DNA of 6,121 bases from contig JAISRP010000299.1 of NCBI GenBank assembly GCA_031273585.1, positions 1-6,121 of the forward strand. Direction: 5' to 3'. Each line of letters opens with the position of its first letter. The first letter of the stretch is position 1. Below are positions 1 through 6,121 of this stretch, piece after piece. The position numbers and the translations under genes are program-made. The DNA is from Synergistaceae bacterium (GTDB lineage Bacteria; Synergistota; Synergistia; Synergistales; Synergistaceae). The notes below the pieces were generated by a model that did no database searches, was not told the DNA's origin, and was given only the letters and a program-made list of their open reading frames with translations.

Positions 1-49
1 ATCCGGCGGCCGTACGTGATCCGACCGGCGGAGCGACGGAGCAAAACCA

Positions 50-192
50 TGGGCGCCGCCCACGCCCGCCGGGGGACCAGTCCCCCGGACCCCCGTTTCA
101 TTTTTTTGTTTTCGCCCGCAGGGCGAAAACAAAAAAATGAGAATAGGGTCCAGGGAGCTGGCTCCCTGGCGGGGTTTGGGGCGGAGCCCCAA
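50..192. repeat. Cluster of five hairpins downstream of gyrB (probable mosaic intergenic repeat)
   Basis: Five inverted repeats follow one another. They are 50-62 (TGGGC, loop GCC), 69-88 (9-bp stem CCGGGGGAC-type, minimal loop), 98-140 (20-bp perfect stem, loop GCA), 150-169 (CCAGGGAG, loop CTGG) and 176-192 (TTGGGGC with GCCCCAA, loop GGA). In addition GGACCC at 87-92 can pair with GGGTCC at 146-151, enclosing the long stem. All this is read directly. The two hairpins nearest the gyrB stop could end gyrB transcription, with a T7 run following on the minus strand. The central 20-bp stem has its T-run before and its A-run after the GC core on both strands, the reverse of an intrinsic terminator. 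A dispersed intergenic palindromic repeat is therefore the likelier identity, by inference. Positions 1-49 show nothing recognisable. Confidence 0.7.
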
Positions 193-200
193 GGTCCTGT

Positions 201-2341
<2,141 letters not shown>

Positions 2342-2369
2342 AACGACACCCCTAAAAATTTAACTTGAT

Positions 2370-2398
2370 CTGACCTCGTCATTATATAGTATTATAAC
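2370..2398 (+). promoter_or_regulatory. Candidate malQ promoter overlapping the divergent gyrB promoter
   Basis: CTGACC (2370-2375) and TATAAC (2393-2398) are 17 bp apart and fit a sigma-70 type promoter with a weak -35. The -10 shares positions 2393-2396 with the minus-strand TATAAT, so the two divergent promoters could not be occupied at once. A start near 2405 would give a leader of about 64 nt. This is a prediction from motif spacing only. Confidence 0.4.
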
Positions 2399-2419
2399 AG
2401 AAGGATGCGGCGCTGCGGA
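2391..2419 (-). promoter_or_regulatory. Extended -10 promoter of the remB-like/gyrB operon
   Basis: On the minus strand a perfect TATAAT (2396-2391) is preceded by TGT (2399-2397), giving the extended -10 form TGnTATAAT. The hexamer 17 bp upstream (TCCGCA, 2419-2414) is a poor -35, as is common with extended -10 promoters. A second TATAAT lies at 2386-2381. Transcription would start near 2384, giving a leader of about 43 nt before the TTG codon. This is a motif-based prediction. Confidence 0.6.
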
Positions 2420-2448
2420 TGGCCCGGCCCAGAGGGGCCTGCGCCGCA
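2406..2448 (+). other. GC-rich stem-loop in the malQ leader
   Basis: An 8-bp perfect outer stem (TGCGGCGC at 2406-2413 with GCGCCGCA at 2441-2448) encloses a 5-bp inner stem, GGCCC (2426-2430) with GGGCC (2435-2439), around an AGAG loop. It starts at about the predicted malQ transcription start and ends 20 nt before the malQ ATG, just ahead of the weak Shine-Dalgarno CGGGGG (2454-2459). It could stabilise the mRNA 5' end or affect ribosome access; no known riboswitch class was recognised. Confidence 0.45.
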
Positions 2449-2468
2449 CAGAGCGGGGGTTTTATGGA

Positions 2469-4064
2469 ATGAGTTTTCCGGGCAATCGCAAGAGCGGCGT
2501 GTTGTTGCACATCTCGAGCCTGCCGGGGTCCTATGGGATCGGCGACATGGGCAGGGCTGCGGTCGAATTTGCCGATATACTGGCGGATTCCGGCGTCGGG
2601 GCCTGGCAGGTGCTGCCGCTCGTCCCGACGAACGGGATATCCTCCCACTCCCCCTACAGCAGTCAATCGGCGTTCGCGGGAAACACAAATCTCATCGACC
2701 TATGCTGGCTGGCCGATCAGGGCCTGGCCGACCCGGGGCGTCTAGCGGAGCTGGTCCTGCCCCAGTCGGATGCCGTGGATTTCGACGCGGCGTCCCAGGC
2801 GAGGCGTTGCCTCCTGCATGAGGCCTACGCCAACTTCCGCAGGGATGACGCTTACAAGACCCGCTTCAGGAAGCTGTCGGACGACTTCTGGAATTTCTGC
2901 GTGAGGGAGGCGTACTGGCTAGAGGACTACGCGCTCTTCTGCGTGCTGAAGGAAATCGAGAATCAGGCGTCGTGGGGCGAGTGGAGGCCCCAGTTCAGGG
3001 ACAGGGACTGGGGGACGCTGGACGCCCTCAAGTCGGACGCGGAGATATCGCGCAAGCTGGATATCCGCAGGTTCGAGCAGTTTATATTCTTCCGTCAGAT
3101 GGGCCTGCTGAGGGAGGAGTGCCGCAGGAGGGGGATAGAGCTCATAGGGGACCTCCCGATTTACGTGGCGTACGACAGCTCCGACGTCTGGGGTCACAGG
3201 GAGCTCTTCATGCTCGACGAGTCCGGACGCCCGTCGTGCGTGGCCGGGGTCCCCCCGGACTATTTCAGCGAGACGGGGCAGAGGTGGGGCAACCCCATCT
3301 ACAGGTGGGACAGGATGAGGGAGGACGGTTATAAATGGTGGCTGGAGCGCATCGGCCACACCCTCCGGTGCGTAGATACGGTCCGCCTGGATCACTTCCG
3401 CGGATTCATGGGATACTGGGAAATTCCGGAGGAGGAGCCGACTGCCGTCAACGGGGAGTGGAGGCGCGGACCGGGCAGGGATCTCTTCTACCAGCTCAGG
3501 CGCAGTTTTGGCCGGAGCGAAGACGGCAGGATGCCGTTTATAGCGGAGGACTTGGGCGTGATGACGCCGGACGTGCGCGAGACGATGGAGGAGTTCGGCC
3601 TGCCCGGCATGAAGGTCCTGCACTTTGCCTTCGGAGAGGGAATGCCGCAGAACCCGTACGTACCCCACAATCACAGGCGCGACTCCGTGGTTTACGTCGG
3701 GACCCACGACAACAACACCACGGTCGGCTGGTGGGAGGAGGAGGGGCTGGGCCAGGACAGGGCCAACTTCCAGAGGTACATCGGAGCGCGAAACCTGACG
3801 GGCCGGGAGGCGGCGGACGCCATGATCAGGATGGCGCTCTCCAGCCCGGCGGAGCTCGCGGTCATAACGGCGCAGGACATACTGAGGCTCGGTCTCCGGG
3901 CTCGCATGAACACCCCGTCGACGGTGGAGGGCAACTGGGCGTGGAAGCTGAAGGACCTGGACGGCCTGAGGAATCGCGCCGGCGAGATAAGGGAGCTCTC
4001 GACAATATACGGCAGATTTCAGGCGCCCGAGAAGCCGGACGGGGAGTCGCGCAATGACGGGTAG
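2469..4064 (+). CDS. malQ: 4-alpha-glucanotransferase (amylomaltase, GH77)
   Basis: This cytoplasmic enzyme transfers alpha-1,4-glucan segments between malto-oligosaccharides, in maltodextrin and glycogen metabolism. The 531 residues are close to the roughly 500 usual for the bacterial amylomaltase form. Landmarks in order: the N-terminal SGVLLHISSLPG-YGIGD (9-26), SPYSSQSAFAGN (61-72), GDLPIYVAYDSSDVW (227-241), and the 250s-type loop with PPDYFSETGQRWGNP (262-276). DTVRLDHFRGF follows with nucleophile Asp308, then FIAEDLG with acid/base Glu360, GTHDNNT with Asp414, and NTPSTVEGNWAWKL near the C-terminus (481-494). All three catalytic carboxylates are present, so the enzyme should be active. 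The ATG is followed by the expected family N-terminus within seven residues; CGGGGG 9 nt upstream is only a weak ribosome site. No other glycogen or maltose gene is adjacent, so substrate flow cannot be told from context. Confidence 0.96.
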   Translation: MSFPGNRKSGVLLHISSLPGSYGIGDMGRAAVEFADILADSGVGAWQVLPLVPTNGISSHSPYSSQSAFAGNTNLIDLCWLADQGLADPGRLAELVLPQSDAVDFDAASQARRCLLHEAYANFRRDDAYKTRFRKLSDDFWNFCVREAYWLEDYALFCVLKEIENQASWGEWRPQFRDRDWGTLDALKSDAEISRKLDIRRFEQFIFFRQMGLLREECRRRGIELIGDLPIYVAYDSSDVWGHRELFMLDESGRPSCVAGVPPDYFSETGQRWGNPIYRWDRMREDGYKWWLERIGHTLRCVDTVRLDHFRGFMGYWEIPEEEPTAVNGEWRRGPGRDLFYQLRRSFGRSEDGRMPFIAEDLGVMTPDVRETMEEFGLPGMKVLHFAFGEGMPQNPYVPHNHRRDSVVYVGTHDNNTTVGWWEEEGLGQDRANFQRYIGARNLTGREAADAMIRMALSSPAELAVITAQDILRLGLRARMNTPSTVEGNWAWKLKDLDGLRNRAGEIRELSTIYGRFQAPEKPDGESRNDG

Positions 4065-4073
4065 GAGAAATTT

Positions 4074-4087
4074 CCGCCCAAGGGCGG
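4074..4087 (+). terminator. Short hairpin after malQ, possible weak terminator
   Basis: CCGCCC (4074-4079) pairs with GGGCGG (4082-4087), starting 10 nt after the malQ stop. No T-run follows directly, so it is not a canonical intrinsic terminator. It may act as a 3'-end stabiliser or a weak pause site. Confidence 0.3.
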
Positions 4088-4100
4088 CGGCGATTATTCA

Positions 4101-4144
4101 TGAGGAAATATGCGATAAACTGAGGCGTTTTTATATATTTGAGG
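4101..4144 (+). repeat. Three TGAGG direct repeats phased by 20 and 19 bp
   Basis: TGAGG occurs at 4101-4105, 4121-4125 and 4140-4144, with start-to-start distances of 20 and 19 bp, close to two helical turns. The array lies 32-75 bp upstream of the TATAAT assigned to the EncFtn/encapsulin operon, where an activator or repressor would bind. The motif is short and could recur by chance; no regulator is identified and no clear Fur-type palindrome is visible. Confidence 0.3.
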
Positions 4145-4152
4145 TTTATACG

Positions 4153-4181
4153 TAGTTTTTTTCCCACGAATTGTGTATAAT
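4153..4181 (+). promoter_or_regulatory. Promoter of the EncFtn/encapsulin operon
   Basis: A perfect TATAAT at 4176-4181 lies in a markedly AT-rich stretch (about 4126-4186) in an otherwise GC-rich window. With 17-bp spacing the -35 would be TAGTTT (4153-4158), a poor match, suggesting an activator or reliance on the AT-rich upstream DNA. TTATAC (4146-4151) and GTATAA (4175-4180) form an inverted repeat flanking the core promoter and could be operator halves. Predicted start near 4188, leader about 100 nt. Confidence 0.55.
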
Positions 4182-4223
4182 TTAAGCGTGAGAAGTATAT
4201 GGGCGGCATTCGCATGGGTTGCC

Positions 4224-4263
4224 GGCGCGGGTTATGGATTGTTTACGGAGGTCCGTGCGCGCC
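4224..4263 (+). other. Stem-loop in the EncFtn leader
   Basis: GGCGCG (4224-4229) pairs with CGCGCC (4258-4263). Inside it, ACGG (4245-4248) pairs with CCGT (4253-4256). The structure ends 11 nt before the AAGGGGG ribosome site of EncFtn. It may be a translational control element or simply leader structure; it is a hand-built fold only. Confidence 0.3.
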
Positions 4264-4288
4264 TTGATCTGCAGAAGGGGGAATCCGC

Positions 4289-4645
4289 ATGAGCTTTTAC
4301 GAACCGTATTCCGAACTGTCGCAAGAGGCGAAATCGCTCGACAGCGCCATAGCGAGCCTGATGGAGGAGCTCGAGGCGACTAACTGGTACCACCAGCGGT
4401 ATGAGACCGCCTCCGACAGCGACTTGAAGGAGATAATGCTCCACAATCGCGACGAGGAGATAGAGCACTGTGCCATGCTGATCGAGTGGCTGAGGCGGAA
4501 CGTCCCGGAATTTGACAGGGAGCTTCGCGCGTACCTCTTCACCGATGACCGGCTCACGGAGGTGGAGGCGTCCGTAACGGCTGCCGGCAGCAGCGGCCCG
4601 CCGGCGCGCAACTCTCTGGGCATCGGCTCGCTTCGCGGGAGATAA
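4289..4645 (+). CDS. encFtn: Encapsulated ferritin-like protein (EncFtn) with encapsulin cargo-loading peptide
   Basis: This is a cargo ferroxidase that oxidises Fe(II) inside an encapsulin shell so that iron can be mineralised there. Known EncFtn subunits have two antiparallel helices and build an open ring decamer, with di-iron sites formed between subunits. In these 118 aa, helix 1 carries MEELEATNWYHQR (25-37), whose Glu26, Glu27, Glu29 and Trp33 correspond to Glu31, Glu32, Glu34 and Trp38 of the R. rubrum protein as I recall it. Helix 2 carries HNRDEEIEH (52-60), with metal ligands Glu57 and His60, and then the family signature MLIEWLRR...FDRELRAYLF. A flexible Gly/Pro/Ala linker (about 87-108) leads to SLGIGSLRGR (109-118), the typical signal that docks cargo to the inner shell wall. 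The ATG has AAGGGGG at 4275-4281 with 7-nt spacing. Encapsulin starts 24 nt after the stop, so the two are surely cotranscribed. A full ferroxidase centre is present. Confidence 0.93.
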   Translation: MSFYEPYSELSQEAKSLDSAIASLMEELEATNWYHQRYETASDSDLKEIMLHNRDEEIEHCAMLIEWLRRNVPEFDRELRAYLFTDDRLTEVEASVTAAGSSGPPARNSLGIGSLRGR

Positions 4646-4669
4646 ATCAGAACAGGAGGCAGGGTTAAG

Positions 4670-5473
4670 ATGGAAACGTTTGGACGTGATCAGATACCCA
4701 TAAGCAGCGAGGCGTTCGCCAAAATAGAGGCTCAGGCCGCCACTTCGCTCAGCGCCAATCTCTCGGCACGGAAGTTCGTCGACGTTCACGGCCCGCTCGG
4801 CTGGGACAACTCGAGCGTGCCAGTCGGGAAGCTCGGCGAGATCAGGCAGGACGGCGGCGTGAACTTTGGAGTCCGCGTTGTCGCCCCCCTCATCGAGTGC
4901 AGGGTCGACTTCGAGCTTGGAGCGGGAGATTTCAGCGACCTGGGGAGGGGCGCCAAGAACATCGACCTCACCTCGGTCGAGAGGGCGGCGGTCGCCGTCG
5001 CGTCGTTCGAGGACAAGGCAATCTACAGGGGCGTCGAGGGGACGGACATCACTGGGATGAGGGCCGTGTCATGGTACCCGCCGCTCGAACTGCCAAGGGC
5101 CGACCCGGAGGCCTTCGTCCGGGCCATCTCCGTCTCGACTCACGCCATGAGGTCGGGACAGTCGATAGACGGCCCCTATGCCTTGGTGGGAGGACACGCC
5201 CTCCGCTACGCGCTGGGCAAGTTCGTGAGCAGCCGGACCCTGTACGAGGTCCTGCTGAATAACACCGACGTGAACGAGTTCATCTTCACCCCGTCCTACG
5301 ACGGCGCGTACCTCGTCTCCCGCAGGGGTGGCGACTTCGAGCTGACGCTCGGAGGCGACTTCACAGTAGGCTTCGAGAGGCGGGATGGGGACACTCTCAA
5401 ATTCTACCTGACGGAGTCATTCGCGTTTCGAGTCCTCGAACCGCGCGCCTTCCGAGTCATCGACCTGAAGTAA
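4670..5473 (+). CDS. enc: Family 1 encapsulin shell protein (HK97 fold, linocin M18-like)
   Basis: This major shell protein self-assembles into an icosahedral cytoplasmic compartment, here around EncFtn. Its 267 aa match the roughly 265 of Thermotoga maritima encapsulin, which forms a 60-subunit shell. Family landmarks: QIPISSEAFAKIEAQA near the N-terminus (8-23), the N-arm ARKFVDVHGPLGW (33-45), E-loop region about 46-72, RGAKNIDLTSVERAA (93-107), and FEDKAIYRG (113-121). SIDGPYALV (165-173) and RRGGDFELTLGGDFTVGF (218-235) follow, with LTESFAFRVLEPRAF (247-261) near the end. There is no fused enzyme and no signal peptide. AGGAGG (4654-4659) lies 10 nt before the ATG. Against the Thermotoga sequence from memory, the flavin-stacking Trp87 aligns with Gly86, so a flavin is not expected. 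A prophage capsid protein is the alternative because of shared ancestry, but the length, motifs and EncFtn neighbour make encapsulin clear. Confidence 0.95.
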   Translation: METFGRDQIPISSEAFAKIEAQAATSLSANLSARKFVDVHGPLGWDNSSVPVGKLGEIRQDGGVNFGVRVVAPLIECRVDFELGAGDFSDLGRGAKNIDLTSVERAAVAVASFEDKAIYRGVEGTDITGMRAVSWYPPLELPRADPEAFVRAISVSTHAMRSGQSIDGPYALVGGHALRYALGKFVSSRTLYEVLLNNTDVNEFIFTPSYDGAYLVSRRGGDFELTLGGDFTVGFERRDGDTLKFYLTESFAFRVLEPRAFRVIDLK

Positions 5474-5579
5474 AGCCGGTAAAACATATATAGCAATTTA
5501 ACTTAGAAGCCTAAAGGGTAAAGATTGGAAGCCTTTGCTGTCACCGCAACCGTCATCGGCAAAATTCCACGCGGTTTAT

Positions 5580-6050
5580 TCAATCGGCTATATCAAAGCA
5601 GATCCGCCGAACAGGCGGCTCTGCTTTGCCGTCTGTTCGACAATTCCATAACATGCGCGCCCGTCCGTTGCCCTGCCGTCCTTTATAAAAATATCCCGCC
5701 CGTGCCCGTCCGCGGAGCCGATGAATCTTTCGGATTCCGTCCAGAGTCCCGGCAGCGGTATCCACATGGTCAAGCCTCATGTCCGGTGAAGATTTCAAAC
5801 TTGGACGGCCCATCATCAGGGGAGAAAGCTCCCGCGTCACCACGAGATACCTGCGCACGAGCCGCACGCGGGTTACAGGGTGAGCCAGTATGGGCGATAT
5901 CGCCCTAACGAACCCCGCAATGGCCTCCGCGCCAGCATCGCAATCTATATTTTTCACCGAAAAAGTCCTGTGACTTGCCCTGCCGCTCGGCAGAACCCCC
6001 ACGCACACCTGAATCGCCAGCCTGCAGCTTATCATCTCGAACCTCGCCAT
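5580..6050 (-). CDS. Small conserved protein, DUF1659-like N-terminus; possibly frameshifted
   Basis: The open frame gives 156 aa. Residues 1-71 look like a real protein: a basic-hydrophobic start, RTFSVKNIDCDAGAEAIAGFVRAISPIL (about 28-55) and VTRVRLVRRYLVV (59-71). This resembles the strand-helix-strand pattern of DUF1659-type small proteins of unknown function. The ATG has GAGGGGG (6066-6060) at 9-nt spacing, and an AT-rich element with TATATA/TATAAG lies at about 6094-6087. From residue 72 the frame turns into Arg-rich, low-quality sequence. The -1 frame entered near 5838 gives a more natural 22-residue tail (DAGAFSPDDGPS...FTGHEA) ending at 5770. A one-base deletion or sequencing error is therefore suspected, and the true product may be about 93 aa. 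It is convergent with the encapsulin gene and need not be functionally linked. Family call is tentative; function unknown. Confidence 0.5.
   Translation of the reverse strand: MARFEMISCRLAIQVCVGVLPSGRASHRTFSVKNIDCDAGAEAIAGFVRAISPILAHPVTRVRLVRRYLVVTRELSPLMMGRPSLKSSPDMRLDHVDTAAGTLDGIRKIHRLRGRARAGYFYKGRQGNGRARMLWNCRTDGKAEPPVRRICFDIAD
5588..5767 (-). CDS. Possible 59-aa ORF downstream of the DUF1659-like gene
   Basis: Starting at ATG 5767, this frame encodes 59 aa with balanced composition (MWIPLPGLWTESERFIG at the start, GIVEQTAKQSRLFGGSALI at the end). GAGG at 5778-5775 stands 7 nt before the ATG, and the start lies 2 nt after the stop of the putative -1 frame tail of the preceding gene, as in a tight operon. 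It overlaps the 156-aa frame, so both cannot be fully real. Against it, its 3' third coincides with strong inverted repeats and I recognise no family. Treat it as a hypothetical small gene or a coincidental frame. Confidence 0.28.
   Translation of the reverse strand: MWIPLPGLWTESERFIGSADGHGRDIFIKDGRATDGRACYGIVEQTAKQSRLFGGSALI
5594..5639. repeat. Two overlapping, mutually exclusive hairpins
   Basis: Hairpin A pairs CAAAGCAGA (5594-5602) with TCTGCTTTG (5620-5628) and, past one mismatch, CCGCC (5604-5608) with GGCGG (5614-5618), closing on loop GAACA. Hairpin B pairs CGAACAGGCGG (5608-5618) with CCGTCTGTTCG (5629-5639), with a single G-T pair and a 10-nt loop. A and B share 5608-5618 and cannot form together. 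They lie 121-166 bp past the encapsulin stop, between convergent genes. No T-run follows on either strand, so neither is a standard intrinsic terminator. A repeat element or a non-canonical 3'-end structure is likely. Confidence 0.6.
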
Positions 6051-6121
6051 TCGCGCATACCCCCTCGCGTAAATATGTCCCTCTACCTTATATAGTGGGT
6101 TCGAGCGGGGCGATTTATAAC

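Noticed and set aside
2919..3707. 262-aa minus-strand frame opposite malQ
   Set aside because: Antisense shadow of a GC-rich gene with no recognisable domain or ribosome site support.
4091..4110. GATTATTCATGAGG-type stretch considered as a Fur box
   Set aside because: It matches only part of the consensus and lacks the inverted-repeat symmetry expected of a Fur site.
4199..4267. 22-codon upstream ORF in the EncFtn leader, in frame with it
   Set aside because: Only a partial ribosome site and no attenuator-like codon run; too short to support as a leader peptide.
4232..4789. 185-aa minus-strand frame opposite EncFtn
   Set aside because: It overlaps the strongly supported EncFtn gene and encapsulin start and shows no family features.
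5495..5504. AATTTAACTT shared with 2357-2366
   Set aside because: A 10-base match of AT-rich intergenic DNA is expected by chance in a window of this size.
5506..5534. GAAGCCT direct repeat (5506-5512 and 5528-5534) after the encapsulin gene
   Set aside because: Only seven bases, two copies, no element boundaries or associated integrase; not enough for an attachment site.
6096..6113. GGGTTCGAGCGGGGC resembling a tRNA T-arm
   Set aside because: The flanking arms do not pair and no acceptor, D or anticodon stem is present.

Overview
This is a 6.1 kb stretch of bacterial chromosome carrying two housekeeping-type loci and one encapsulin nanocompartment operon. The coding DNA is GC-rich, uses AGG and ATA codons heavily, and has short AT-rich promoter gaps. 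GyrB is the short form (648 aa, no large insertion), and a RemB-like (DUF370) gene sits directly upstream of gyrB. Together these suggest a member of Synergistota or a related lineage with Firmicutes-like gene order. That placement is an inference from codon use and gene content, not from any search.

Layout, left to right. Positions 1-200 hold no convincing gene but contain a dense block of five consecutive hairpins (50-192), which looks like a mosaic intergenic repeat just after gyrB. The minus strand carries a two-gene unit, remB-like (2341-2147) then gyrB (2147-201), coupled by a TAATG stop/start overlap. Positions 2342-2468 are a divergent promoter region in which a gyrB-side extended -10 overlaps a plausible malQ -10, and the malQ leader has a GC-rich stem-loop. 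On the plus strand, malQ (2469-4064) encodes a complete GH77 4-alpha-glucanotransferase with all three catalytic acids.

Positions 4065-4288 are an AT-rich regulatory gap with three phased TGAGG repeats, a perfect TATAAT and a leader stem-loop. It precedes a two-gene operon: an encapsulated ferritin-like protein (EncFtn, 4289-4645) ending in a cargo-loading peptide, and a family 1 encapsulin shell protein (4670-5473). EncFtn should oxidise Fe(II) inside the shell and the shell should store the mineral, so the pair is predicted to be an iron-storage nanocompartment.

The right end holds a convergent minus-strand gene (6050-5580) whose first ~70 residues resemble the small DUF1659-type proteins. 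Its remaining reading frame looks unnatural, and a better-looking tail lies in the -1 frame, so it may be frameshifted near 5838. A possible 59-aa ORF and two mutually exclusive hairpins (5594-5639) lie at its 3' end. The most notable system is the encapsulin/EncFtn operon; the most unexplained signals are the structured elements at 50-192 and 5594-5639 and the possible frameshift.
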